Under the pieces are notes generated by a model. It had not been told where the DNA came from, made no database searches, and saw only the letters and a list, made by a program, of their open reading frames with translations. Below, piece after piece: positions 36,154 to 45,195 of a stretch of 64,000 nt of DNA (positions are counted from its first letter, which is position 1; every line of letters begins with the position of its first letter). The stretch is from Christensenella hongkongensis. GTDB taxonomy: Bacteria > Bacillota > Clostridia > Christensenellales > Christensenellaceae. The position numbers were made by a program, and so were the translations under genes. The stretch spans positions 151,842-215,841 of the forward strand of contig NZ_LAYJ01000133.1 in NCBI RefSeq assembly GCF_000981035.1, written 5' to 3'.

Positions 36154-37223
36154 ACAAAAACACGGCAGGAAAAAAGACATCCATACTGAAAAAGAATGAA
36201 AATATGACGATTCTATTCATCTTTTTGGGATTTTTGGCGGCGATTACAATTTTGCAGCTGTGCATGAATGCAGCGAGGGGAGCCGTCGGCTTTCCGAATT
36301 TTATTAGTCCGAGCAATCTTTTTAATATCATGATGCAGGTGGCCTGCGTCGGAATTTTGACGATTGGCATGATGATGATCATGGTTACCGGCGCAATCGA
36401 CCTTTCGGTTGGTATGCAGGTATCGCTGATTGCGATTTTTACGGCGCTTTGTATCTCCGACTGGGGAATTGCAACGCCCGTGGCAATTATACTGGCCCTG
36501 CTCCTGTCCGTTGGGTGCAGCGCACTTCTTGGTTTTATTATTTCAAGGCTAAAGGTGGAATCCTTTATTATCACACTGGGCGGGCAGCTGATGTTTCAGG
36601 GCATAGCGCTCCTGATCTGCAACTCGCGGGAAGTAAGGCTTTTGAACGATGAGCTTGCGTTTTTCAAAACGAACCTTCTGCCTGATTGGCAGATTGGCGG
36701 CCTGAGCGTATCGCTTCCGATCTACGTTGTGTTTTTTGTCGCGATCGCGGTCATAATCTGGCTGATCATGAAATACACAAAATTCGGACGCAGGATGTAT
36801 GCCGTGGGTTCCAACCAGGATGCGGCATATCTCGCGGGAATTAACGTCGCGAATATCAGATTATTCTCCTTCATGATCAACGGCCTTTTGGTCGGCTTTG
36901 CAAGCGTTCTGCTGCTGGCGCGTGTCAACGTTGGTATTATTACGCTGGGCCAGGGACTGGAGCTGGATGCAATCGCAGGCGCGGTCATTGGCGGAACGGC
37001 AATGGCCGGAGGCAAGGGCAATGTGTGGGGAGCGTTTATTGGCGCGATCCTTCTGGCGACCATTGGAAACGCAATGAATATCCTTCGTATCCAGGCAGAG
37101 TGGCAATATGTTGTAAAGGGAATTATTATCATCGTCGCGGTGTCTGCCGGTGCAATCTCTGCTATCCTCGCGGAGCGCAAGCTGAAAAAGCAGCAGGCTG
37201 CGAGAACGAAAGAAAGCAACTGA
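36150..37223 (+). CDS. Sugar ABC transporter permease (RbsC-like)
   Basis: 357 residues from ATG 36150, which overlaps the ATPase stop; GGAGGGG precedes it. Eight or more membrane helices are visible. The hallmark segments are VTGAIDLSVG, GRRMYAVGSNQDAAYLAGIN (coupling loop to the ATPase) and GAVIGGTAMAGGKGN. It belongs to the BPD_transp_2 family used for ribose, xylose, galactose and similar sugars. The C-terminal helix ends with a basic cytoplasmic tail. Confidence 0.94.
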   Translation: MNKNTAGKKTSILKKNENMTILFIFLGFLAAITILQLCMNAARGAVGFPNFISPSNLFNIMMQVACVGILTIGMMMIMVTGAIDLSVGMQVSLIAIFTALCISDWGIATPVAIILALLLSVGCSALLGFIISRLKVESFIITLGGQLMFQGIALLICNSREVRLLNDELAFFKTNLLPDWQIGGLSVSLPIYVVFFVAIAVIIWLIMKYTKFGRRMYAVGSNQDAAYLAGINVANIRLFSFMINGLLVGFASVLLLARVNVGIITLGQGLELDAIAGAVIGGTAMAGGKGNVWGAFIGAILLATIGNAMNILRIQAEWQYVVKGIIIIVAVSAGAISAILAERKLKKQQAARTKESN

Positions 37224-37281
37224 ATTTGTTTTTATTGGGGATACCCCAACAAAATAAAAATACTAGGAGGAAATAAGAAAA

Positions 37282-38466
37282 ATGAAAAAACTAATTGCAG
37301 TAGTAGTATGCGTGCTGATGCTCGCAACTGTATTTGCAGGCTGCGCGTCGGCTCCGGCGGAATCTTCGGCTCCGGCTGAGTCCTCGGCCCCGGCGGAATC
37401 TTCAGCTGCGGCTTCGGCTTCAAGCGAAGCGAGCAATACCGCCCAGGCAGGTAAAAAGCTTACAATCGGCTACTACAAAGACGGCCCGGACGACTATTAC
37501 AAAGCTGGTTCCGATGTGTTTATCGCACTGGCAAACGAGGTTGGCTGGGAAGTAATCGACAAGACAGGCCAGGGCACGGCTCCCGAGCAGATTGCAGCGG
37601 TTGAGGACTTTATCACGACGGGCGTTGACGCGATCGTAGTGGTTCAGAACTCTCCGGAAGCGACTTCCGAATGTATCGATAAAGCAAATGCCGCAGGCAT
37701 TCCTTACTTTGCGGCAACGCACATGCCTACTGTAAAATCCGGACAGGAGCTTGCAGGGTTCGTCGGCTATGATTTTGTTGAAGCAGGCGTTATGGGCGGC
37801 AAAGACGCTCTCGAAAAAGGCGTGAAAAAGGTAATCATGATCGAAGGCAAGCTGGGCCAGGGTACGGCTTCCGCGCAGACAGAAGGCTTTATCAAAGCTT
37901 ATGTTGACGCTGGCAAGGACGTTGGCGACCTGTGGGTAGACGGCGCTCCGAACATTGACGGCAAGGGCGGCGCTGACCTTGAACTGGTTGCAAAGGCTTC
38001 CGGCGAGTGGTTTGCTGATCCGGCGAAAAAGGCAATGCAGGATGCAATCACCTCCCTTGGTAAGGATGGCTTTGACGGCGCTTACGTGCAGAACGATGAA
38101 ATGATGGACGGCGCAATCCAGGCAATCAAAGAAGCTGGCCTTAACCCGGCAGACTACTGGCTCGGTTCTTCAAACGGTAAAGAGAAATCCTGGAAATGGG
38201 TTGAAGACGGTGAAATGACGATGGACGTTAACCAGACGCCTACGCTTGAAGCAGACATTCTCTTCCAGATGATCCAGCAGTATTTTGACGGAACGTTGAA
38301 GAAACCTTATGTAAATTCAGTGTTGAAGCCGTTCAATAAGGAAACGATGACGGATATGACGCTCATTCCTTACGCGCTTGACACATATATGGCTGACAGG
38401 GACAAATACACCATCAGCATCGACGACGCATCTGTTGTTGAAGTGGAAGGACTTGACGGAAAATAA
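37282..38466 (+). CDS. Sugar-binding lipoprotein of the ABC importer
   Basis: 394 residues. The signal peptide ends in lipobox TVFAGC (Cys22). A spacer of repeated AESSAP units (about 25-50) tethers the periplasmic-binding-protein fold (type 1, RbsB-like; about 58-394) with KKLTIGYYKDGPDDYY, the VDAIVVVQNSPEA strand and DGAYVQNDEMMDGAIQAIKEAG. It captures the substrate for the permease. The repeated spacer DNA (37345-37420) could vary in length by slippage. The ribosome site is TAGGAGGAAA. Confidence 0.92.
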   Translation: MKKLIAVVVCVLMLATVFAGCASAPAESSAPAESSAPAESSAAASASSEASNTAQAGKKLTIGYYKDGPDDYYKAGSDVFIALANEVGWEVIDKTGQGTAPEQIAAVEDFITTGVDAIVVVQNSPEATSECIDKANAAGIPYFAATHMPTVKSGQELAGFVGYDFVEAGVMGGKDALEKGVKKVIMIEGKLGQGTASAQTEGFIKAYVDAGKDVGDLWVDGAPNIDGKGGADLELVAKASGEWFADPAKKAMQDAITSLGKDGFDGAYVQNDEMMDGAIQAIKEAGLNPADYWLGSSNGKEKSWKWVEDGEMTMDVNQTPTLEADILFQMIQQYFDGTLKKPYVNSVLKPFNKETMTDMTLIPYALDTYMADRDKYTISIDDASVVEVEGLDGK

Positions 38467-38788
38467 ACAAACCGGTCATACGGAAATAGAACCTTTGCGC
38501 TATCTCCCGTCCGCTTCGGCGGGCGGGAGGGCAGTGCAAAAAAACAAGGGCACAAAAATACTTTAAGCGAATAAATGGGAACTGGCACATGACGCAGATA
38601 CGACCATGTACGCTGCACAAGGAAAAATTAGCTCGGGGAGAAAAGATAGATTCTTCCGGGGAACGGCAGTTTTTGGCAAATGGCAATCATTTGATAAACT
38701 GCAATTATGACGAAACAAATCTGAAATCATTTCAAGTTGATATAGAAAAAATCAAATAAAAGGACCAATAGCGAAGGGAGTAATGATT
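38467..38788 (+). other. Intergenic region after the binding-protein gene
   Basis: A 320-nt gap. Besides the UUCG hairpin it holds an inverted repeat GCAGTTT (38666-38672) / AAACTGC (38696-38702). I see no gene. A second promoter for the catabolic genes may lie here, but none is convincing. Confidence 0.5.
38504..38529 (+). other. 11-bp UUCG-capped mRNA hairpin after the binding-protein gene
   Basis: CTCCCGTCCGC (38504-38514), loop TTCG, GCGGGCGGGAG (38519-38529); all pairs form, with one G-U. No T-run follows. Such stems protect the upstream binding-protein message from 3' exonucleases and allow limited read-through. Confidence 0.75.
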
Positions 38789-39778
38789 ATGGCAAGACCG
38801 GTAACACTCATGACGGCGCAATGGGGCGACATGGACTTTGAAACGCTGTGCAAAACAGCAAAGGAAATGGGATATGACGGGCTGGAGATTATGTGCTGTT
38901 CTCATATCAATCCGGAGCGCGCGGCGAAGGATATGGAATATTGCAATTCGCTGAAAGCGACGATGGATCGATATGGGCTCAAAACGTGGGCGCTGGCAGC
39001 GCATATCGTTGGGCAGTGCGTAGGCGACAGGTGGGATCCGCGCCTGGATAACTTCGCTCCGGCAGAGCTTGCGGGAAAGCCGGAAGAAATTCGCAACTGG
39101 GCGGTCAAGACCATGAAATATGTACCGCAGGCAGCCAAAAACATGGGCGTGGACGTTGTGACGGGCTTTATGGGTTCGCCAATCTGGGCCTATTGGTACT
39201 CCTTCCCTCAGACGACGGAGGAAATGGTAGACCAGGGGTTCCGCGAGATCGTCGACCTGTGGACGCCGATTTTTGACGAGTTCGACAAATACGGCGTAAG
39301 GTTTGCGCTTGAGGTGCATCCAACAGAAATTGCATTTGACTATTATACCGCGGACCGCCTTCTGGAAGAATTTGATTACAGGGAGACGCTTGGATTCAAT
39401 TTCGATCCGTCGCACCTTTTGTGGCAGGGCGTAAATCCGACTATTTTCCTGAGGGATTTTATCGACTCCGTATACCACGTGCATATGAAAGACGCCGCGG
39501 TTACGCTTGACGGCCGCGCAGGTATACTTGGCTCCTTTATTACCTTTGGCGATACGCGCCGCGGATGGAATTTCCGCTCGCTGGGACACGGCGATGTGGA
39601 TTTTGAAGAAATCATTCGTGAGTTAAACCAATATGGCTATGAAGGGCCGCTGTCTGTAGAATGGGAAGACAGTGGAATGGAACGGATTTTTGGCGCGACA
39701 GAGGCGTGCGACTTTGTACGGAAAGTTGATTTTGCAGCATCGGATGTGGCGTTCGACAAGGCAATCGCAAACGACTGA
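38789..39778 (+). CDS. Sugar phosphate isomerase/epimerase-like TIM-barrel protein (AP-endonuclease-2 fold)
   Basis: 329 residues from ATG 38789; ATG 38783 is also in frame but only 2 nt from AAGGGAG. It shows metal and active-site segments of the xylose-isomerase-like TIM barrel: ALEVHPTEIAFDYYT (Glu ligand), GFNFDPSHLLWQ (Asp/His), YHVHMKD and LSVEWED (Glu). Related proteins include inosose dehydratases, epimerases and the catalytic subunits of C-glycoside deglycosidases. The presence of a Gfo/Idh/MocA oxidoreductase next door suggests action on a keto-sugar. Confidence 0.85.
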   Translation: MARPVTLMTAQWGDMDFETLCKTAKEMGYDGLEIMCCSHINPERAAKDMEYCNSLKATMDRYGLKTWALAAHIVGQCVGDRWDPRLDNFAPAELAGKPEEIRNWAVKTMKYVPQAAKNMGVDVVTGFMGSPIWAYWYSFPQTTEEMVDQGFREIVDLWTPIFDEFDKYGVRFALEVHPTEIAFDYYTADRLLEEFDYRETLGFNFDPSHLLWQGVNPTIFLRDFIDSVYHVHMKDAAVTLDGRAGILGSFITFGDTRRGWNFRSLGHGDVDFEEIIRELNQYGYEGPLSVEWEDSGMERIFGATEACDFVRKVDFAASDVAFDKAIAND

Positions 39779-39821
39779 AACATGGTTTCACACTAAAATG
39801 CGGATTCAAGGAGGATATAAA

Positions 39822-40973
39822 ATGGAACGTAAATTGAGATATGGCATGATTGGCGGCGGCCCCGGCGCGTTTATTGGAGGAGTTCACCGTGCGGCTATAC
39901 GACTGAATGACGAAGCGCAGCTTGTCGCGGGATGTTTCTCCTATATTGAAGAAGAACGCGAGCAGGCTGGACGCGAGCTTTGCATCGATCCGGAACGCAA
40001 CTATTCGACCTTTGAGGAAATGGCGGAGGCGGAAGGAAAACGCGAAGATAAGATCGACTGGGTAGATATCGTAACGCCCAACCGGTTTCATTATCCCGCC
40101 GCAAAACTTTTTTTGGAGCAGGGGATTAACGTTGTGTGCGAAAAACCGCTGTGCTTTACCGTAGAAGAGGGCGAGGACCTGAAAAAGACGGCACGGGAAA
40201 ACGGCTGCCTTTTCTGCGTCACATATACCTATACCGGGCACGTCATGGCACGGCAGGCACGTGCTATGATCGGGAAAGGGCAGATTGGCGATATCCGCAT
40301 GGTTATGGCGGAATATCCGCAGGATTGGCTGCTGGATTCGCTGGAAACAATTACAGAAGATAACAGGCCGTGGCGTGCAGATCCAAAGCTATCAGGACGC
40401 GGCGCGTGCGTGGCAGACCTTGGCACGCACATTGAAAACTGGGTGAACTATGCCACGGGATTAAAAATTGACAGGCTTTGCTGCAACCTCGACGTGTTTG
40501 GCAAAGGCGGGGTGCTTGATAACAATGTGGAAGTCATGGTGAAATTCAAAGGCGGCGCTACAGGAATGTACTGGACGTCACAGGTAGCGATCGGGTTTGA
40601 CAATGCGCTCAAAATCCGTATTTTCGGTGAGAAGGGAACCATAGAATTCGTGCAGGAGGAAAACAACTATTTGCGCGTTTCCATGCGCCACGAACCGCCG
40701 AAAATATACAGCCGCGGCTGCGGATACCTCGAGGAGGAGGCTGCAAAATATGTACGCGTTCCATGCGGGCATCCCGAAGGATTGACGGAAGCGTTTGCAA
40801 ATATCTACAAGGATTTTTGCGCCGCTTTAAAGGACAAGCTTGCGGGCAGGGATGTGAATGAAGCGGATTACGGATATCCGACAATCGATATGGGGATCGA
40901 GGGCGTAGAATTTTCAAATAAATGCGTGGACAGCTCTGAAGCGGGCAGCGTATGGGTTAAGATGGAAAAGTAA
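39822..40973 (+). CDS. Gfo/Idh/MocA-family oxidoreductase
   Basis: 383 residues from ATG 39822 after AAGGAGGA. The NAD(P) Rossmann start is RYGMIGGGPGAFIGGVHR. The conserved VVCEKPLCFT (Glu-Lys-Pro) and ADLGTHIENWVNYATG (His of the catalytic D/H motif) are intact, unlike the paralogue at 33159. It likely oxidises or reduces a sugar, glycoside or inositol-type polyol at a carbon to the keto form. The gene lies between two TIM-barrel isomerases with small gaps, so it is one pathway unit. Confidence 0.92.
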   Translation: MERKLRYGMIGGGPGAFIGGVHRAAIRLNDEAQLVAGCFSYIEEEREQAGRELCIDPERNYSTFEEMAEAEGKREDKIDWVDIVTPNRFHYPAAKLFLEQGINVVCEKPLCFTVEEGEDLKKTARENGCLFCVTYTYTGHVMARQARAMIGKGQIGDIRMVMAEYPQDWLLDSLETITEDNRPWRADPKLSGRGACVADLGTHIENWVNYATGLKIDRLCCNLDVFGKGGVLDNNVEVMVKFKGGATGMYWTSQVAIGFDNALKIRIFGEKGTIEFVQEENNYLRVSMRHEPPKIYSRGCGYLEEEAAKYVRVPCGHPEGLTEAFANIYKDFCAALKDKLAGRDVNEADYGYPTIDMGIEGVEFSNKCVDSSEAGSVWVKMEK

Positions 40974-40996
40974 AGAACACTCAGGAGGACAATGCA

Positions 40997-41845
40997 ATGA
41001 AATTTGGAATTAACTCACTGGCATGGCAATCGCCGTTCAGCGATCCGGCAGGCCAGTTTGCCAAGGCAAAAAAATATGGCTGCGATATTTATGAAATCGC
41101 GGTGGAGGACTTTTCGACGATTGACGTTGATGCGGTTAATGCCGCAAAAAAGGAAACAGGGATTCAGACGCCTACCATTTGCGGCGCTTTTGGCGAAACA
41201 AGGGACGTATCGTCAGAAAATCCGCAATACCGTCAAACCGGATTACAGTATATTAAAGATATGACGGATTTTGCTGTAAAAATCGATTGCAAAGTGATTG
41301 CCGGGCCGCTGTATTCCGCGGTGGGCAAGGCACGGCAGATTTCTGAGGATGAAAAAAAGCAGCAATGGGATTGGGCTGTGGAAAATCTTAAAATTGCTGC
41401 AGAATACGCGCAGGACAAGGGAATTAAACTGGCGATCGAGCCGCTCAACCGTTTTGAAACAGATTTTATCAATACGGTGGAGCAAGGACTGGAGCTGATT
41501 GCAAGGATCGGTTATTCCAATGTGGGGTTCCTGCTCGATACGTTTCATATGAATGTGGAGGAAGCCGATATTCCGGGAGCGATCCGTTCGGCAAGGGGAT
41601 TGATTATGGATTTGCATACCTGCGCGAACAACAGGGGGACTCCCGGACAGGACAACTTTGACTGGAAGGCGATTGCCGCGGCAATCAGGGACGCGGGTTA
41701 TGACGATTATTGCGTCATTGAATCCTTTACGCCGGATTGTAAGGAGATTGCAAAAGCCGCGTCTGTGTGGAGGCCGTTTGCAAAATCACCGGAAGCGATT
41801 GCGGAAAACGGGCTGCCTTTTTTAAGGAAGGTATTCGCAGAATAA
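40997..41845 (+). CDS. Ketose 3-epimerase-like TIM-barrel protein
   Basis: 282 residues, length typical of D-tagatose/D-allulose 3-epimerases. Metal ligands and catalytic Glu residues are evident: AIEPLNRFETDF (Glu about 150), LDTFHMN (Asp and His), DLHTCANNRGTPG, and CVIESF (Glu). The family interconverts ketoses at C3, for example D-fructose and D-allulose or L-ribulose and L-xylulose. In this locus it could prepare a ketose for the XylB-like kinase. CAGGAGGA is the ribosome site. Confidence 0.85.
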   Translation: MKFGINSLAWQSPFSDPAGQFAKAKKYGCDIYEIAVEDFSTIDVDAVNAAKKETGIQTPTICGAFGETRDVSSENPQYRQTGLQYIKDMTDFAVKIDCKVIAGPLYSAVGKARQISEDEKKQQWDWAVENLKIAAEYAQDKGIKLAIEPLNRFETDFINTVEQGLELIARIGYSNVGFLLDTFHMNVEEADIPGAIRSARGLIMDLHTCANNRGTPGQDNFDWKAIAAAIRDAGYDDYCVIESFTPDCKEIAKAASVWRPFAKSPEAIAENGLPFLRKVFAE

Positions 41846-41881
41846 GCAGTTCAAAAATAAGGAAAGAGCACTCTGGAAGAA

Positions 41882-41896
41882 CGCCTGTTTCAGGCG
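41882..41896 (+). other. Small hairpin before the LacI gene
   Basis: CGCCTG-TTT-CAGGCG. No T-run follows, so it is a weak structural element in the operon message. Confidence 0.4.
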
Positions 41897-41920
41897 GCTG
41901 GAGAAACGTGGATAGGAAGA

Positions 41921-42958
41921 ATGGCAGTTACGATCAAACAAGTCGCCGCTGCCGCGGGCGTGTCCCGCGGGACTGTAGACCGTGTTTTGCATAATCGCGG
42001 CGGTGTAAAGCCGGATGTGGAAAAGCATATCCGGAAAACGGCTGACAAAATGGGCTACTTTCCAAACCGGGCGGGAAAAATCCTGGCGGGACGAAAGCAG
42101 CCCCTTACAATAGGATATGTGCTCCCGAGTATCGGCAACCTGTTTTTTGAAGACGTCAAAACAGGGATACATACCGCCGAACGGGAAATGAAGGATTTTG
42201 GCGTTAACATTACAATCAAAGAAGTGCGCGGCTTTGACGTTAAGGACCACATCGGCGCGATCAATGCCATGATGGAGGAAAACCCAAGCGCATTATGTAT
42301 ATCGAGTATCGACCTTCCTGAAATCAGGAAATGCGTCAACAAAATCGTGAAAAAAGGAACGCCTGTTGTCGCAATCAACAATGACCTGAGCAATACGAAG
42401 CGACTGTGCTATGTGGGCAGCGACTATATTGTGTCCGGAAGGACTGCGGCAGGGCTTATGCTTTTATGCAGGTCGCGCAAAAAAGAGAATGTTTTAATCG
42501 CGACGGGTTCCCTGAACGTAAAAGGGCATAATGAGCGCATTCAAGGCTTTAACGAGGTGTTCCGCGAACGAAACGTACAATATCATCTGGAAGATCTTTT
42601 CGAGACGCAGGATGACAATGAAATTGCCTATTTCAAGGCAAAGAAAATGCTGGAAAGCCATCCGGACGTAGACTGGGTATATATCACCGCCGCGGGCGTG
42701 CAGGGCGTATGCCGCGCGATTGAAGAGCGTACGCAAGGGAAAGAAATTCGCGTCATTTGCTTTGATACCAATCAATATGTGAGGGATTATGTCGAGCGGG
42801 GGATCATCGATTATGTGATCTGCCAGGAACCGAAGGAACAGGGCTACCAATCTGTGAAGAAGCTGTTTGATTATTTTGTGGACGGCGCGAAGGGGCATGT
42901 GGATGATTACATTACAAAAGCAGTGATCAAAATCAATGAAAATATGAACTTTACATGA
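41921..42958 (+). CDS. LacI-family transcriptional regulator
   Basis: 345 residues. The LacI helix-turn-helix is TIKQVAAAAGVSRGTVDRVL (residues 4-23) with the hinge PNRAGKILAGRK. It is followed by a periplasmic-binding-protein-like effector domain (LTIGYVLPSIGNLFFEDV onward). The effector domain resembles those binding simple sugars or polyols. It is embedded within the catabolic operon and is likely its repressor. Possible operators include GTTA-N5-TAAC at 34606-34618 in the leader; this match is weak. Confidence 0.93.
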   Translation: MAVTIKQVAAAAGVSRGTVDRVLHNRGGVKPDVEKHIRKTADKMGYFPNRAGKILAGRKQPLTIGYVLPSIGNLFFEDVKTGIHTAEREMKDFGVNITIKEVRGFDVKDHIGAINAMMEENPSALCISSIDLPEIRKCVNKIVKKGTPVVAINNDLSNTKRLCYVGSDYIVSGRTAAGLMLLCRSRKKENVLIATGSLNVKGHNERIQGFNEVFRERNVQYHLEDLFETQDDNEIAYFKAKKMLESHPDVDWVYITAAGVQGVCRAIEERTQGKEIRVICFDTNQYVRDYVERGIIDYVICQEPKEQGYQSVKKLFDYFVDGAKGHVDDYITKAVIKINENMNFT

Positions 42959-42986
42959 AAAGTATTGACAAGAAAGGGTGGAAAAT

Positions 42987-43880
42987 ATGAAAAAAGTATC
43001 GATAGGGAGCTGGGCGTATGTATTCGGAGCGTTTGAAAAAGATCCGGTTTTACTGCCGCAGCTGTGCGACAAACTGAACGAGCTGGGATTTGACGGAATC
43101 AGCATGGGCGGCTTTCGGCCGCATGCCAATCCTGAGCTTTACGACACTCCTGAAAAAAGGGAGGAATTGAAACAGCTTTTGAAAAAATATAATCTGGAGG
43201 TTGCTGATTTTGCCTGCGACCTGTGGAGTATTGACGCGCTGCAGCAAAGCGACGAATGGGTGAAGCTGTTTGAGAAAAATGCAGAATTTGCCTCGCAGAT
43301 GGGTTTTCAGATCATCCGTGTGGATTCCGGCACGCCGCCCGTCCTTCCGGAGGGGATGAGCTATGCGCTTGCCCGTAAAAAAATTGTGGATAATTTCAAA
43401 CGTATATCCAAAATTGCACAAAAATACGGCCTGCAGGTGGTATGGGAATTTGAACCGGGCTTTCTGATCAACGAACCCAAATATATTCTGGAAACATATG
43501 AGGCGGTAAACGAACCCAATTTCAGTATTTTGTTCGACACCTGCCACGGCTATATGTCGGCTGTTGTGGGCGCGCGCCACATTGAACCAAATAAGCTCGC
43601 GGGAGGGCTTGCGGAATTTGCAGAGATGCTCAAAGGAAAGATAGGGCTTGTGCACCTGATCGACTCGGACGGTACGCTGAATGAAGCGGAAACAAGCACG
43701 CACGCGCCGTTTGGCCTGGGAGCCATTGATTTCGACGAGATTATCCCGGTGCTGCTTGACAAAGCGGATTACAAGGGCGAATGGTGGGCGATAGACCTGT
43801 GCGAATGGCCGGATGCGTGGAATGTTACGGCGGATTGCAAGGCGTTTGTAGATAAATTGAACCAAGAGTATTGCGGCTGA
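42987..43880 (+). CDS. Sugar phosphate isomerase/epimerase-like TIM-barrel protein
   Basis: 297 residues from ATG 42987 (an in-frame GTG lies at 42978). AP-endonuclease-2/xylose-isomerase-like fold with VVWEFEPGF (Glu), ILFDTCHGYM (Asp and His), VHLIDSDG and WWAIDLCEWPDA near the end. It is distinct in sequence from the two other TIM barrels in the locus, so the three probably act on different intermediates. The likely role is isomerisation, epimerisation or dehydration of a sugar; no more can be said. Confidence 0.82.
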   Translation: MKKVSIGSWAYVFGAFEKDPVLLPQLCDKLNELGFDGISMGGFRPHANPELYDTPEKREELKQLLKKYNLEVADFACDLWSIDALQQSDEWVKLFEKNAEFASQMGFQIIRVDSGTPPVLPEGMSYALARKKIVDNFKRISKIAQKYGLQVVWEFEPGFLINEPKYILETYEAVNEPNFSILFDTCHGYMSAVVGARHIEPNKLAGGLAEFAEMLKGKIGLVHLIDSDGTLNEAETSTHAPFGLGAIDFDEIIPVLLDKADYKGEWWAIDLCEWPDAWNVTADCKAFVDKLNQEYCG

Positions 43881-43892
43881 AGGGAAATCAAC

Positions 43893-45095
43893 ATGGAGAC
43901 AAAAAAAATCAAAGAAATACTGGAAAGCGGAGAGGGCATATTATCAATGGCCCCAAACTGGGTGCCGCGCCCGTTTAACAGGCCGGGCAAACGCATCCGT
44001 TTGCATCCTGACGATTATTATGCAATGGGATTAAAGCGCGGCGCGATTGTAGAACGCTGGTTTTCGTCTGTTACAAAGGTGGAAACGGACGGCGCGGGCG
44101 AATTTGAGGGGATGAGCTTTGTCAATACGGACGGGAATACCGGCCATCTGGTGCTTTTTAAGGATTTTGTAGATGAACTCGGAGCCGGATTGATTGGCGG
44201 TAAGCTGATGGACGAATATGGCACGTGGCCCATGTACTCAAAATTTTATGACTACAACGAGCCGCTTTTCCATCATGTGCATCATAAGGAAGAAGCCTGC
44301 GCAAAGGTTGGCGTCAAGCCAAAGCATGAGCATTATTTTTTCCCCAAGCAATACAACAATCATCTGGGCATTCGTCCGGTCAGCTATTTTGGCTTTGATC
44401 CCTCTGTCACAAAGGAGGAAGTCAAAGAGCGGCTTTCTAAATTCGAAACAGCGGATGGGCGGATACTGGAGCTTTCGCGTGCATTCCGGGTAGAGCTTGG
44501 AACAGGCTGGTTTACACCGGCAGGTATTGTTCACGCGCCGGGATCACTGTGCACCTATGAACCGCAATGGAACAGCGATGTTATGGCAATGTGGGAAAAT
44601 ATTGTGGAAGGCGAAGTATTTGACTATAGCAGCTTGTGCGGTTATGTGCCGGCAGGAAGCGAGCGTGATCTTGACGTTATCATGGACGCAGCCGACTGGG
44701 AGATGAATACGATCCCCAATTACCGTGAAAAATATTTCCGGCCTCCGGTACCGGACCACGCAGGCGAGGGATATGTGCAGAACTGGATTTGCTATGGCAA
44801 CGACTTTATCGGGGCAAAGGAGCTTACGATAGAACCGGGCGCGCAGGTTACGATTAAAGACGCGGCGGCATACGGATGCCTTGCCGTACAGGGGCGCGGT
44901 GAATTTGGAAAATTTGTTGTCGAATCCCCAACGCTCATCCGTTACGGACAATTAACGGCGGACGAATTTTTCGTATCGCACGCCCGTGCAAAGGAAGGCG
45001 TTGTGATCAGGAACACGTCGCCTGTGGAGCCGCTTGTTATTCTCAAACATTTTGGGCCTGATTGCGGGATGCCGCAGATGAACGGGAAAAAGTGA
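43893..45095 (+). CDS. Cupin-like sugar isomerase candidate (phosphomannose-isomerase-like)
   Basis: 400 residues. A His-rich segment PLFHHVHHKEEACAKV (about 128-143) and a nearby KHEHYFFP look like the metal-binding part of type I phosphomannose-isomerase or glucose-6-phosphate-isomerase cupins. GTGWFTPAGIVHAPGS (about 208-223) matches the second cupin motif with its His. Overall similarity to a named family is weak by eye. The role is probably an aldose-ketose isomerase or lyxose-isomerase-type step in this pathway. AAGGGA precedes the ATG, 13 nt after the upstream stop. Confidence 0.6.
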   Translation: METKKIKEILESGEGILSMAPNWVPRPFNRPGKRIRLHPDDYYAMGLKRGAIVERWFSSVTKVETDGAGEFEGMSFVNTDGNTGHLVLFKDFVDELGAGLIGGKLMDEYGTWPMYSKFYDYNEPLFHHVHHKEEACAKVGVKPKHEHYFFPKQYNNHLGIRPVSYFGFDPSVTKEEVKERLSKFETADGRILELSRAFRVELGTGWFTPAGIVHAPGSLCTYEPQWNSDVMAMWENIVEGEVFDYSSLCGYVPAGSERDLDVIMDAADWEMNTIPNYREKYFRPPVPDHAGEGYVQNWICYGNDFIGAKELTIEPGAQVTIKDAAAYGCLAVQGRGEFGKFVVESPTLIRYGQLTADEFFVSHARAKEGVVIRNTSPVEPLVILKHFGPDCGMPQMNGKK

Positions 45096-45195
45096 TATGC
45101 CAATCAACCAGGCGCAAAATTGGTAAAAGGATGGGGAGAGATCCCTTTTTCCGGGCGCTATGCAACGCGTTGCGGAAAACGGAGGAAAAAGAATC

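Noticed and set aside
37345..37420. Repeated AESSAP-encoding DNA resembling a CRISPR-like array
   Set aside because: In-frame tandem linker repeat of a lipoprotein, with no unique spacers.
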